Notes: generated by a model from the letters alone, not told the origin. A stretch of DNA of 64,000 nt from Opitutaceae bacterium (GCA_016794625.1 JAEUGY010000112.1:89808-153807), one strand, 5' to 3'; counted from the stretch's first letter, positions 10,229 to 19,023 are shown. Translations and numbers: made by a program.

Positions 10229-10497
10229 GCAAGAAGCCCTCCAAGCCATCCCGGAAAGCCCCCAAAGTCCCCGCCAAGGCGGAGCTCTTGGGCGTCGGGC
10301 TTGATAACGATGACGGGCATAAGCGTGTGACCGCAGGGGAACAATTCACGCTGGTCGGAGGCTCAGCCGAAACCCACGAGCGGATGACCGAGACGGTCAT
10401 CAAGACGTTTGAGGAGCTCAAGCGACGTGATCGAAGGCTGGAAACCGTGGAACCGCAGGAACTCGCGGACATTCTCCACAAATCAACTCCCCGCTAA
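10225..10497 (+). CDS. small basic protein of unknown function, coupled to scpA
   Basis: A 90-residue frame starting with GTG inside the last codons of scpA (GTGA overlap), which suggests translational coupling. The first 20 residues are Lys/Pro/Ala rich (MSKKPSKPSRKAPKVPAK), like a flexible nucleic-acid- or protein-binding tail. The rest is a charged, probably helical segment (HERMTETVIKTFEELKRRD) with no signal peptide or membrane segment. I do not recognise a family. Position between scpA and trxA and tight overlap support it being real; a role with ScpA would be pure inference. Confidence 0.7.
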   Translation: MSKKPSKPSRKAPKVPAKAELLGVGLDNDDGHKRVTAGEQFTLVGGSAETHERMTETVIKTFEELKRRDRRLETVEPQELADILHKSTPR

Positions 10498-10534
10498 CGA
10501 ACCCTCGCACGTCCAAACCTCCATCGCCACTCCC

Positions 10535-10858
10535 ATGTCTGCCAACACCACGGAACTCACCACTGCCAACTTTAAGGCCGCAATCGCGGCTCCCACCCCG
10601 GTCTTAGTCGACTTTTGGGCTCCTTGGTGCGGCCCCTGCAAGGCGATTGCCCCGGCCTTGGAAGAGCTCGCGGTCGAGTTGAAAGGCAAGCTGACCATTG
10701 CCAAAGTGAACGTCGACGACAACGACCAGCTCGCCGCCGAGTACAATGTGCGGGCCATACCGACCATGTTGCTCTTCAAAGGTGGTAAAGTGGCCGAAAC
10801 GTTCGTCGGAATGATGCAGAAAGCTGCGCTCAAGGAGAAGCTCCTGGCCAAGCTCTAA
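10535..10858 (+). CDS. trxA: thioredoxin
   Basis: Cytoplasmic disulfide reductase of 107 residues, the standard single-domain size. The redox site WCGPCK sits near residue 30, and the cis-proline loop RAIPTMLLFKGG is present. The frame extends upstream, but homologues start at this ATG (MSANTTELT). It follows the small scpA-linked gene by 37 bp and converges on menA. Confidence 0.97.
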   Translation: MSANTTELTTANFKAAIAAPTPVLVDFWAPWCGPCKAIAPALEELAVELKGKLTIAKVNVDDNDQLAAEYNVRAIPTMLLFKGGKVAETFVGMMQKAALKEKLLAKL

Positions 10859-10910
10859 CGGGAGCTTGGGAAGAGGCCCGCCTCCTGCCGAGGGCTTTGC
10901 GGGATCGCCT

Positions 10911-11828
10911 TCAGATTTTCTGAGCGAGTACGAGCCCCAAGGCGAGCGTGGCTGCATAGAGGGCTAGGTATCGACCCGTCGACCCAAGGAGCTGGATCAG
11001 CTCTTGGGGCGTTCGGGCGTTCTTCAGTGTCAGCACCTGCCTCACCGCCGCATACACCCAGACGAGCGGGGCGAGGACCGGCGCCCCATGGCCTCGTCGC
11101 CAAAGTTCGACCGGAACCGCAAATGCGATGAGATGCGCGACGAGAAACTGCATGCGGGCGAACCCTTTTCCAAACCGGACCACGGTGGTTCGCTTTCCCG
11201 CCTTCGCGTCCGTTTCCACATCTCGGTAATTGTTCGCCACAAGGATGTTCGCGGCCAAAAAGCCCACCGCCACGGCACCCAACCAAACCTCACTCGTGGG
11301 GTGACCGGCCTGAACAAAGTAAGTCGTTCCCACCGCGACCAAACCGAAAAAGATGAACACGAAAAGATCTCCTAACCCGTTGTAACCAAGCGGGAATGGG
11401 CCGCCCGTATAAGCGTAACCGCACACAATACTTGAGACGCCGACCAGCAATAGTGGCCAGCCGCCATAGCGGAGGAGCGTCAGTCCGACCAAAAAGGCAG
11501 CGAGAAAGACGACCGCGGTGGCCCGTTTCATGACATCCGGAGCGATGAGACCGGCCGCCACCGCCCGCGTGGGGCCAACGCGATCACGGGTATCCGCCCC
11601 TTTCACGAAGTCATAGTAGTCGTTGGCAAAGTTGGTTCCGATCTGGACCAAGATCGCAAACGCCAGACAAGCCCAGGCGGCAGGGGCATGAAACGATCCC
11701 TCCCTCCAGGCGAATGCCGACCCCACCAACACCGGCGCCAAAGCGGCGGGTAGTGTTTTGGGTCGTGTGGCGGAAAGCCAAACTCCAATTTTCTGCTGAA
11801 GTGTCACCGGGTGGGCCTCTCTTTGCAT
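10911..11828 (-). CDS. menA: 1,4-dihydroxy-2-naphthoate polyprenyltransferase MenA
   Basis: Integral membrane UbiA-superfamily enzyme that attaches the isoprenoid tail to dihydroxynaphthoate in menaquinone synthesis. It is 305 residues with about eight or nine hydrophobic helices. The first aspartate-rich motif NFANDYYDFVKGADTRDRVG and the second, NNYRDVETDAKAGKRT, coordinate Mg-diphosphate; the opening SATRPKTLPAALAPVLVG is typical for MenA. It stands alone in the window, with no other men genes. UbiA-family paralogues cannot be fully excluded, but the motifs favour MenA. Confidence 0.92.
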   Translation of the reverse strand: MQREAHPVTLQQKIGVWLSATRPKTLPAALAPVLVGSAFAWREGSFHAPAAWACLAFAILVQIGTNFANDYYDFVKGADTRDRVGPTRAVAAGLIAPDVMKRATAVVFLAAFLVGLTLLRYGGWPLLLVGVSSIVCGYAYTGGPFPLGYNGLGDLFVFIFFGLVAVGTTYFVQAGHPTSEVWLGAVAVGFLAANILVANNYRDVETDAKAGKRTTVVRFGKGFARMQFLVAHLIAFAVPVELWRRGHGAPVLAPLVWVYAAVRQVLTLKNARTPQELIQLLGSTGRYLALYAATLALGLVLAQKI

Positions 11829-11974
11829 GGATGCTTTGGGCGGAGGCAGGCCTCGTCACTCGGGGTCGTCAGTCACGACACCCACCAACGCACCATTACC
11901 GTGAGAGCCACCGTCGTCCCAACGAATCACCCCGCCTAAGGCACGGGGTGTATCGAGAAACAACGCCGGCGCCC

Positions 11975-13168
11975 TCAAAGGCTTTGGCAGAAGCGAGCCA
12001 GACGAGTCACACCCTTTTCAATGATGGCATCACTGGTCGCGTAGCTCAATCTCAGATACCCTTCCGCTCCAAAGGCGCTTCCGGGTACGGCTGCAACTTT
12101 TTCTTTTTCAAGAAGTTGAGCGCAGAACGTTTGGTCCGGGAGACCGAATTTCGAGATATTGGGGAAAAGGTAAAACGCCCCTTGGGCCAGGAGACAGGAA
12201 ATCCCCGGGATGCCATTCAATGCCGCATGCAATGCCTTCCGCCGTCGATCAAACGCAGAGAGCATTTGAGCGAGCGCAGCCGCGGTCTTCTCCTTTTCCG
12301 TGAGGGCCGCCAATGCGCCGTATTGGGCGAAGGTCGTCACGTTGGAGGACATCTGGCTCTGCAATTCTGAGATCGCCTTGGCAATCGGCGCCGGAGCAAC
12401 CGTCGTTCCAATGCGCCACCCGGTCATGGCATAGGTCTTGGAGAACCCTGCCACCACGATGGTACGGGCTTCTGCTTCCTTGCTCAGGGTCGCAATGCAC
12501 GTGGGCCGCGCACCGTCGTAAACCAGATGCTCATACATCTCGTCCGAAAGGATGTAGAGATTGTGGCGCACCGCCACATCCACCAACGCCACCAGCTCTT
12601 CGCGAGAGTAGACCGCCCCGGTCGGGTTGGACGGAGAATTGAGAATCAGCAGTCGCGTTCTGGGCGTGATCGCACCTTCAAGCTGGGCTGGAGTGAGCTT
12701 AAACCCTGTGCGGTCATCCGCGAGAACGAGCTTGGGCACCGCCCCGGCCAGTTTGACCATTTCCGGATAACTGACCCAGAACGGCGCCGGGACAATCACC
12801 TCGTCACCCGGGGAACAGGTCGCGAGTACGCCCAAATAACACGAAAACTTGCCTCCGGGTGAAACGATGACCTGCGACGGAGCGACCTTCAGCCCATACT
12901 CCGCCAGGTAGCGTCCGGCGATCGCCGCCCTCAACGGCTCGATCCCCGGGGTCGGGGCGTATTTCGTTTTTCCCGACATCAGGGCGGCGGCGCACGCATC
13001 CTTGATATGCTGCGGAGTGTCGAAGTCGGGCTCGCCGGCGGCGAATCCACAGACATCTTCGCCGGCGGCTTGCAGAGCCTTGGCTTTCGCATCCACCGCC
13101 AAGGTTGGCGAGGGGGACACGTTGAGGGCCCAGGTGGAGAGTTTTGCGGGTAGACTGCTCATGGACAT
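11975..13168 (-). CDS. pyridoxal-phosphate aspartate-type aminotransferase (class I)
   Basis: About 397 residues, fold-type I aminotransferase of the aspartate/prephenate aminotransferase Ib group. Seen are VCGFAAGEPDFDTP near the N-terminus, LNSPSNPTGAVYSREE, and the PLP-lysine site AGFSKTYAMTGWRIG. A conserved arginine for the substrate carboxylate occurs near the C-terminus (YLRLSYATS). Candidate starts lie at GTG 13174, ATG 13168 and ATG 13162; I chose the middle one. The gene is flanked by a terminator-like hairpin upstream and menA downstream. Confidence 0.92.
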   Translation of the reverse strand: MSMSSLPAKLSTWALNVSPSPTLAVDAKAKALQAAGEDVCGFAAGEPDFDTPQHIKDACAAALMSGKTKYAPTPGIEPLRAAIAGRYLAEYGLKVAPSQVIVSPGGKFSCYLGVLATCSPGDEVIVPAPFWVSYPEMVKLAGAVPKLVLADDRTGFKLTPAQLEGAITPRTRLLILNSPSNPTGAVYSREELVALVDVAVRHNLYILSDEMYEHLVYDGARPTCIATLSKEAEARTIVVAGFSKTYAMTGWRIGTTVAPAPIAKAISELQSQMSSNVTTFAQYGALAALTEKEKTAAALAQMLSAFDRRRKALHAALNGIPGISCLLAQGAFYLFPNISKFGLPDQTFCAQLLEKEKVAAVPGSAFGAEGYLRLSYATSDAIIEKGVTRLARFCQSL

Positions 13169-13206
13169 TTGCACAAAGACCTAATGTTTCCTGCCCACCA
13201 AAAGCA

Positions 13207-13232
13207 AGGCCGCGCTGATGGTTGCGCGGCCT
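13207..13232 (-). terminator. rho-independent-like terminator after the ribbon-helix-helix gene
   Basis: A perfect 9-bp GC-rich stem (arms 13207-13215 and 13224-13232) with an 8-nt loop. On the minus strand it is followed by TTGCTTTT. It lies 44 nt past the stop of the tandem RHH gene and upstream of the aminotransferase gene. Confidence 0.6.
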
Positions 13233-13276
13233 GGCGGGAAGTGCCCCGGCATTAGACCGGGAAACAGGGACTGTGA

Positions 13277-13606
13277 TCAGCGCTTCTTCTTGGCCGGCGC
13301 CTTGGCGGCAGCACTCGGAAGACTGTCGATCGCGGCGCGCAGGAGCTCGCCGGCGCTGGTGCGCTTGACGCGAGCCTGGCGCTGGAGGTTTTTCTTCAGT
13401 GTATCCGGGAGACGCACCGAAATTTGGCGATGTTCGGGACGGTCGACCTGGAAGGCGCCGTAGTCGAATTGCTCGAGAGCAACTCGAATGACTTCGCTCA
13501 CAGACTTAAGTCCGCGCTTGGCACGGCAAGATTCGATCTTGTCGATGAGCGTGAGCGGAAGCTCGAATGTAACGGGATTTGCGACGGGAGTTTTCTTTTT
13601 AGCCAT
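13277..13606 (-). CDS. tandem ribbon-helix-helix DNA-binding protein
   Basis: The 109-residue product starts at MAKKKTPVANP; the frame is open upstream but without typical sequence. Two segments look like successive CopG/MetJ-type RHH units. The first, residues about 10-50, has a strand PVTFELPLTLIDKIE and a helix SVSEVIRVALEQF. The second, about 55-98, has the strand RQISVRLPDTLKKNL and the helix TSAGELLRAAIDSL. A lysine-rich tail follows (APAKKKR). RHH proteins normally dimerise to build one DNA-binding ribbon; here a single chain could supply both halves. No toxin gene is adjacent, so a plain regulator is more likely than an antitoxin. Confidence 0.8.
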   Translation of the reverse strand: MAKKKTPVANPVTFELPLTLIDKIESCRAKRGLKSVSEVIRVALEQFDYGAFQVDRPEHRQISVRLPDTLKKNLQRQARVKRTSAGELLRAAIDSLPSAAAKAPAKKKR

Positions 13607-13910
13607 GGCTTGAAAAACAGGGAAACAAACAGGTTTCGAAGACCTAGAATGCGTAGTGACGATCCGGCAACGCAAATCTTTTCGAGCGTAGCGGATTCAG
13701 TCTCATTGCACATGGCAATACGTAGTGGCGTGTTGGCATGTGCCGATGGGAAGGGATACGGAGAAACTACCTACCCTCCGGTGAGGAGCAAGCGACGGGC
13801 TCACTTTGATCGAGAACCATCCGCCGCCGGAAACCTCACCCGGACCGGGCGTGAACGCACGGGCCCACGGATCATCGCGGTCGGCCCCTGAGGCCTCGAA
13901 CCCCGAAGAC
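13607..13910. other. 304-bp intergenic region, nothing recognised
   Basis: Lies between the start of the tandem RHH gene and the end of the HAD phosphatase gene, both on the minus strand, so it probably holds the RHH promoter. Short open frames here are not convincing. I see no tRNA or known RNA fold. Confidence 0.5.
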
Positions 13911-14582
13911 CTAACCGGAAGCAGCCAGCGAGCTGCGCACCGCCTCGTAGGCTTCCTGGGGCGACTCCACCACCCGCCATGCCCGGGAAACGACGTCGCG
14001 ATGCACCGGACGCCCCTGGCGTATGAGAATAGTTCGGACACCCAAAGCTGCGCCGGCGAGCACGTCGACATCGGCATCTCCGACAAAAAGAACCTCGGGC
14101 GCAGACGTCCCCAGGCGATGAATAATCTCCGTCAAGCCCGAGGGGTCCGGTTTATGGGTGGGAAAGTCGTCTCCGCAAACCACGGTCTCGAACCAGGGCG
14201 AAAGTGTTTGTTCGCGAAAGATCCATTCTGCGGATTTTCTGTCTCTTCCCGTCCAGATTCCCAAACGAAGCGAGAGGGACTTCAGGTCGGAAAGCAGTTC
14301 CTTCATGCCGGGAAACGGCTGGATGAGATTCCAATTTTCAGTAGAAAAAGCGATCAGTCGACGCATCGCCGTTTCTACTTTCATGGCATCACCCAGGAGC
14401 GCCGAAAACGTCCGCTCCGGCGGAGCACCCAGTAGCAGGAAGAGCTCATGGTCATCCATCGGCGGCAGGAACGGTGAAAGCGCATGCGCATACGCCCGTA
14501 GCACCATCGGCATACTGTCCACCAACGTACCATCGAGATCGAATACGATGGCCCGGACCTCGTCGGACTTGGTCAGAATCAT
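13911..14582 (-). CDS. HAD-superfamily phosphatase (phosphoglycolate phosphatase-like)
   Basis: A 223-residue subfamily IA haloacid dehalogenase. Motif I is VFDLDGTLVDS with the nucleophilic Asp, motif II IWTGRDRKSAE, motif III Lys in PTHKPDPSG, and motif IV FVGDADVDVLAGA with the Mg-binding acids. A helical cap domain spans about residues 25-90. The ATG at 14582 overlaps the stop of the preceding gene (ATGA), suggesting coupled translation. Gph-like phosphoglycolate or a pyrophosphatase/nucleotide phosphatase function are both possible. Confidence 0.88.
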   Translation of the reverse strand: MILTKSDEVRAIVFDLDGTLVDSMPMVLRAYAHALSPFLPPMDDHELFLLLGAPPERTFSALLGDAMKVETAMRRLIAFSTENWNLIQPFPGMKELLSDLKSLSLRLGIWTGRDRKSAEWIFREQTLSPWFETVVCGDDFPTHKPDPSGLTEIIHRLGTSAPEVLFVGDADVDVLAGAALGVRTILIRQGRPVHRDVVSRAWRVVESPQEAYEAVRSSLAASG

Positions 14583-15493
14583 GGCTCGACCCGGGTCAAT
14601 CCCGTCTCTGGGGGAAGGAGCGCCGACCCCAACTCCTCGGGAGAAAACAAGGCGTGAGCGAAGGTCAGCTCCAATGCGGCTGCAGTCACACTGAATCGCG
14701 TCTTGTTGCGCGTGACTTCGTTCCGTACATCGATCGTCTTCACCATCCAGCGCTCGCCCCACTTCTTGAGGTCGAGTACGGACACTGATTTCTCGACCAC
14801 ACCCCGATCTCCCAGCTGTTCGACTTGCACGAGCGCATTGTACTGCGTGTCCAAAAACACGCGCACTCCGGTCAAGGTGGGCTGCCAAACGGACCACTCG
14901 GCCGGGGGATAAAAGAGGAACGAATGCGCGGGGCGCCCGCGAACCTTGCGAACGCCTTCGAACTCGAATTCAGGCCAATCCAAAAACGGCATCTGCAGAT
15001 CGAAAGGCGTCAAATCCGTATCGCCGAGACGGTCAAAAAAGGAACTGCCGCCCAGCGTCTCCAGCGCCGGAACACGGCCTTGCCGCCATCGCCAGACTTT
15101 GGGACTGGATCCGCCTACGACAAGCAGGCGGGTGAGACTCTTTCCCTCATCGTTCTGGGGAGGGTCCAGTTCGAGTCGTCGATGGGCGACGGAATCGATC
15201 TTCGCGTCCCAAAGCCGTCCCGTCACACGTCGCTCCGGTCCTCGCCTGGGCAGGACGCGCAATTGAAATTCCAGATAAAAGGCATCGCCCGCCCCTGCAC
15301 TGCGAAACGCCTCCAAGACCTTCCGCCCCTCCGTTTGATCGGGACGCGCAAGCTGAACGTAGTCAGGGAGCGGACGATAACGCTTCTGCTGGCCCAGCGC
15401 GACCGAAGGGCACAGCACTGCCAACGCCAAGGCAGAAAAAAGGCAGGCGGTGCAGGCCGCCTGCCAAAGTCGTACCGTCCCTAGGGACGTCAT
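14579..15493 (-). CDS. exported outer-membrane-lipoprotein-sorting-like protein
   Basis: The 304-residue product starts at MTSLGTVRLWQ with a long signal peptide ending near SVALGQQ. The mature part is beta-rich, with elements like YNALVQVEQLGDRG and KKWGERWMVKTIDV. These resemble LolA/LolB-like or outer-membrane lipoprotein-sorting domain proteins of Opitutales. Function is inferred only at fold level: probably a periplasmic lipid- or lipoprotein-handling protein. The frame continues 201 codons upstream through secG; that part is rejected. It sits 17 bp after secG and overlaps the HAD gene by 4 bp, so the three form an operon. Confidence 0.65.
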   Translation of the reverse strand: MTSLGTVRLWQAACTACLFSALALAVLCPSVALGQQKRYRPLPDYVQLARPDQTEGRKVLEAFRSAGAGDAFYLEFQLRVLPRRGPERRVTGRLWDAKIDSVAHRRLELDPPQNDEGKSLTRLLVVGGSSPKVWRWRQGRVPALETLGGSSFFDRLGDTDLTPFDLQMPFLDWPEFEFEGVRKVRGRPAHSFLFYPPAEWSVWQPTLTGVRVFLDTQYNALVQVEQLGDRGVVEKSVSVLDLKKWGERWMVKTIDVRNEVTRNKTRFSVTAAALELTFAHALFSPEELGSALLPPETGLTRVEP

Positions 15494-15510
15494 GATCGGT
15501 GGAACCCCAA

Positions 15511-15912
15511 CTAAGGATTCGTCTTGGGCTGTTCGGGCGTGGTTGCCGCAGGCGCCGGGACTGAAGCCGGTGTCGGAAGCACGGCCTCCGGGGCCGCCGA
15601 GGTGCCGGCCGGAACCGCGGGAGCACTCGTCGAGATCGAAGGCAAAGCGCTGCCACTCGCGGCGGCATGCTTGCGCTGATAAATGTGACCGAGATACAGC
15701 ACAAAACTCAGCACGAAAAACGCGATGGATGCCTTGATGGTGGCACCGGAAAGAACATTCCCGGTCTCGGCACCAAACGCCGCCTCGGCCGCACCACCCC
15801 CCATCGCCGCACCCACGCCACCGTCCTTGGCCTTCTGTGCAAGAACGACCAAGACCATGAACAACGAAATGAGGATGAGGACGAAAGTCAGAATTCCGAT
15901 GAGAATGCCCAT
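15511..15912 (-). CDS. secG: preprotein translocase subunit SecG
   Basis: Small SecYEG subunit that stimulates translocation. The 133-residue product starts at MGILIGILTF. It has two membrane helices at about 3-25 and 58-75, and between them the Gly/Ala-rich SecG loop (AQKAKDGGVGAAMGGG). After the second helix comes an unusual tail of about 55 residues rich in Ala, Pro and Ser, making it longer than most SecG. An in-frame upstream start would add 20 residues before the first helix and is unlikely. Confidence 0.9.
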   Translation of the reverse strand: MGILIGILTFVLILISLFMVLVVLAQKAKDGGVGAAMGGGAAEAAFGAETGNVLSGATIKASIAFFVLSFVLYLGHIYQRKHAAASGSALPSISTSAPAVPAGTSAAPEAVLPTPASVPAPAATTPEQPKTNP

Positions 15913-15998
15913 GTGTAAAGGATGACTGAAGCGAACCACCCTCCCGATTGTCAATGCCTTGCTGGCCTCCATTCCTCAAAGCACCATAACCCTTTGAG

Positions 15999-17942
15999 CT
16001 AGATTGAGTAGTCTCCCGGGCGAATGTCATCCGCGGTCGTGGTTGTGGTCGCTCCCTCCACTTTTTCCCGCTTCCGATCATAGAAAATGCGGACATCCGA
16101 CTTAACGCCCAGTCCTCCGGACGACTGTTGCAGGAGATTGGAAGCCCGGAGCAAGGCCCGCTTCGTACTCATCGTGAGGTTGGCCTCCGCCGGGAAAACA
16201 TTCTCGCGTCCGATCTTCTGCATCGCCCCGGAGCGTACCAGCACGCGTTCGACCTCTTCGTTGATGCCGCTGATCAGCAGGTGACGCTTGGTCCGTTGTA
16301 GATATTCGTGGAGCTGGAGCAGTGACATCACCGAAGTCGCATCCAGATGTCGCGCATTCTTCATCCGCAGAATCACCACCTTGATCTGGTCGTCATCCGC
16401 CAGATAGCGGACCTGCTCCTGAAACAAGTCGGCGGCGCCGAAAAAGAGTTCGCCCTCGACGTGGACAATCGAGATCGCCGAGTTTCGCCGCTCCTTCTTA
16501 TTCTCCAGTTCCGCCAGCTGGCCTGCCTCATTGAATCCGTATTCGACCAAGGACGGAGCGCTCGCCTTGCGAAGAAACAAGGCAAGAGAAACGCCGATGC
16601 CAACGTACACCGCGGTGTCCAACTCAAGGAAGAGGGCGGCCACCAGCGTAATCCAAAATACGACCGCATCCGAACGCGTGGCGCGGCGCGTGATACGAAT
16701 CTGCTCAAAATTGATCAGACGAATCGCGACCAGAATCAAATAGGCCGCCAGCGCAGCAATCGGAATGTAATTTATCGCCGCCGCACTGACGCTGATAATG
16801 GCCAGAACGATCACGCTGGAAATGATGGAGGCTGCCTGGGTCGCCCCGCCCGCCTGATAGCTGACCGCACTGCGGACAAACGACGAAGATCCCGGCATGG
16901 CACCAAATGCCGTCGCGGCAATATTGCCCGCGCCCATCGCGACGAGCTCCTGATTGGCGTTCACTTTCTGACCCGAACGCGCCGCCATGGTCTTCGAGAT
17001 CGAGATGGTCTCAAGCATGCCGAGGATCGCTGCCGCCAGCGCCACGCTCGCCAGCTGCGGAACGAGCTCGAGCCCCGCTTCATTCGTGGGAAATCCGACA
17101 AAAAGCGGCATCTGTCCGCCGACCTCCCCGGCATCCTTGACCATGGGAACATGAAACGCCGCGAGATTATAAGAGATCGACAGGACGCCGAACACCCCCA
17201 GCACAATCAATCCTTCCGGCCAGGTTGGCCGGAGCCGACGCAGCAAAATCATGAGGAGCAAACTCGCGATTCCCACACCGGCCGTCATCGGGTTCAGGTC
17301 AAAGCGGACCACGCTCCCCAACACATGACGAATTGTCCCCGGAAGACTGACATCGGGCGCCCGGCCCAGGCCCAGCAAATTCCCCACCTGCCCCATCCCA
17401 ATCAAGACGCCCACCGCGGTCCCGTAGCCAACAATGACCGTGCGTGAAATGAAGTGGGTGAGGTTACCCAACTTGAAGAAACCGGCCGCCAGCTGGATGG
17501 TCCCCATCATGAATCCCACGACGAGTACCTTCTGCAACGAGGTCAGGGGGATGTCGCTGACCGTGAGCAATGCCCCCGCGAGGATGATCGAGATGGTATT
17601 GGTGGGACCAAAAACCAAGTGATAAGAGGTGCTGAAGACCGCGCAAACCGCAGCACCCACGATCGCCGTCGCCAATACGGCCTGCACCGGCAATCCCACG
17701 ACCAACGCAAAGCCCACGGCCTGAGGGATCGTCACGATCGCAATCATCACGGCCGCATAGGCGTCCGCGCGCAGCTTCTGCCACGAATAGCTGTGGAGCT
17801 CCCGCCAAAAGGGCGGGACCGGATCGTAGCGCAGGTAGTCCGCTACGTCGTTCAGTCCATCCACGGCATCATGCAGGACGCGTCCAGCGGCCCGCTCTGC
17901 ACGTTTCGGGAAAAGCACCCGCCTTGCCTGTCGCCACCACAT
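15999..17942 (-). CDS. SulP family anion permease with STAS domain
   Basis: Inner-membrane transporter of 647 residues from the ATG (MWWRQARRV); an in-frame TTG lies four codons upstream. A cytoplasmic N-terminus of about 65 residues is followed by a 10-14 helix transport domain with the SulP signature (PQAVGFALVVGLPVQAVL, FGPTNTISIILAGALL, GAMPGSSSFVRSAVSYQAG). A C-terminal STAS domain from about 485 to 600 contains VEGELFFGAADLF and ARHLDATSVMSLL. Substrate may be sulfate, bicarbonate or another anion. A perfect AT-rich palindrome lies 36 bp upstream of the ATG. Confidence 0.9.
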   Translation of the reverse strand: MWWRQARRVLFPKRAERAAGRVLHDAVDGLNDVADYLRYDPVPPFWRELHSYSWQKLRADAYAAVMIAIVTIPQAVGFALVVGLPVQAVLATAIVGAAVCAVFSTSYHLVFGPTNTISIILAGALLTVSDIPLTSLQKVLVVGFMMGTIQLAAGFFKLGNLTHFISRTVIVGYGTAVGVLIGMGQVGNLLGLGRAPDVSLPGTIRHVLGSVVRFDLNPMTAGVGIASLLLMILLRRLRPTWPEGLIVLGVFGVLSISYNLAAFHVPMVKDAGEVGGQMPLFVGFPTNEAGLELVPQLASVALAAAILGMLETISISKTMAARSGQKVNANQELVAMGAGNIAATAFGAMPGSSSFVRSAVSYQAGGATQAASIISSVIVLAIISVSAAAINYIPIAALAAYLILVAIRLINFEQIRITRRATRSDAVVFWITLVAALFLELDTAVYVGIGVSLALFLRKASAPSLVEYGFNEAGQLAELENKKERRNSAISIVHVEGELFFGAADLFQEQVRYLADDDQIKVVILRMKNARHLDATSVMSLLQLHEYLQRTKRHLLISGINEEVERVLVRSGAMQKIGRENVFPAEANLTMSTKRALLRASNLLQQSSGGLGVKSDVRIFYDRKREKVEGATTTTTADDIRPGDYSI

Positions 17943-17977
17943 TGCCCCAATCAATCGGAGCGGCGAACCACGCCAAG

Positions 17978-18005
17978 TTAATTCCTACAAAAATTTAGGA
18001 ATTAA
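17978..18005. promoter_or_regulatory. perfect 10-bp inverted repeat upstream of the SulP gene
   Basis: Arms TTAATTCCTA (17978-17987) and TAGGAATTAA (17996-18005) are separated by 8 bp in an AT-rich island within GC-rich sequence. It lies between parB and the SulP gene, closer to the latter. It lacks a GC-rich stem plus U-run, so a protein-binding operator is more likely than a terminator. Confidence 0.5.
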
Positions 18006-18090
18006 AACCCAGTGATTAAGTGGGAATAACAGAATCTCTCGAATGACAAGGCGATGAAGAAGTGGCGACTCATCGCTTGCCGGCGATGGT

Positions 18091-19017
18091 TTAGGCTTCG
18101 ATGCCAAGTTTCTCGAGAATACGGTGCAAGTCGTCATTGCCCGCGTAACTGATAACGATCTTGCCCTTCTTGGGTGCATGTTGAAGCGAGACGCGCGCTC
18201 CAAGGTGGGAAACCAGCTTCTTCTCGATGCTTGCGATCGCGGCGGATTCGACCGCGGGCACGGATCGACCCGGCGGGTGGGATGCGCCTGCAATCTGTGG
18301 CTTGCGTGAGTCCACCAAACGCTCCGTCCCCCGCACGCTCAGCCCTTCTTCAATCACGCGCCGCGCCAGAACCGCACGCTGAGCGGCATCCTCGACCCCC
18401 AATAGAACCTTGGCGTGTCCAACCGAGAGCAGCCCTTTGCCGAGATACCCCTGGAGTTCGCCGTCGAGCAGCAACAGGCGCAGGGAGTTCGCCACGGTCG
18501 CCCGTCCCTTGCCGACTCGCTCCGAGGCTGCCTCCTGCGTCAGGTCGAAGTCCCGGATCAGGCTCGCATAGCCGTAAGCCTCCTCAATCGGATTGAGCCC
18601 TTCCCGCTGCAGATTCTCGATCAATCCCAAAGCCGCCGAAGAGGCGTTGCTCGCCTCGACGATCCGCGCCGGGATGGTCTTGATTTTGAGCAACTGAAAC
18701 GCACGCCAGCGCCGTTCTCCGGCGACAAGTTGGTACTTTTCGCCCACCTTTCTGACCACGATGGGCTGCAGGAGTCCCTCGCTCCGGATACTTTCGGCCA
18801 GCTCCTGCAACTGGTCCGGGGAGATCTCGCGGCGCGCCTGATAGGGACTGGCTTCGATCGCCGAAACGCTGATCTCCACGAAACCGGCGGACGGAGCGGG
18901 TCCCGACGGGCGCGCCTCAGCGGCGGAAGGAGCGTTGGGTTTGGCGACGACTTTGGGAGCGGCGGCCGCGATCAGGCCACCAAGGCCACGGCCGAGACGA
19001 GATTTGGGAGCTGCCAT
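18091..19017 (-). CDS. parB: chromosome partitioning protein ParB
   Basis: The 308-residue CTP-dependent clamp loads at parS and spreads. It begins with the usual basic N-terminal peptide (KSRLGRGLGGLIA) that stimulates ParA. The ParB/sulfiredoxin CTPase fold has SPYQARREIS and the nucleotide motif VAGERRWRA, followed by IENLQREGLNPIEEA. A helix-turn-helix (LTQEAASERVGKGRATVANSLRLL) and a C-terminal dimer domain (about 260-308) complete it. No parA gene is adjacent: the upstream neighbour, 6 bp away, is a LysM protein. No full parS palindrome was noticed in the window. Confidence 0.96.
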   Translation of the reverse strand: MAAPKSRLGRGLGGLIAAAAPKVVAKPNAPSAAEARPSGPAPSAGFVEISVSAIEASPYQARREISPDQLQELAESIRSEGLLQPIVVRKVGEKYQLVAGERRWRAFQLLKIKTIPARIVEASNASSAALGLIENLQREGLNPIEEAYGYASLIRDFDLTQEAASERVGKGRATVANSLRLLLLDGELQGYLGKGLLSVGHAKVLLGVEDAAQRAVLARRVIEEGLSVRGTERLVDSRKPQIAGASHPPGRSVPAVESAAIASIEKKLVSHLGARVSLQHAPKKGKIVISYAGNDDLHRILEKLGIEA

Positions 19018-19023
19018 TTTGGT

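Noticed and set aside
11928..11950. Terminator after the aminotransferase
   Set aside because: A 7-bp stem CACCCCG/CGGGGTG exists but no U-run follows on either strand.
15494..16096. 201-codon N-terminal extension of the exported protein gene
   Set aside because: It runs through secG; the true start has a signal peptide right after it.
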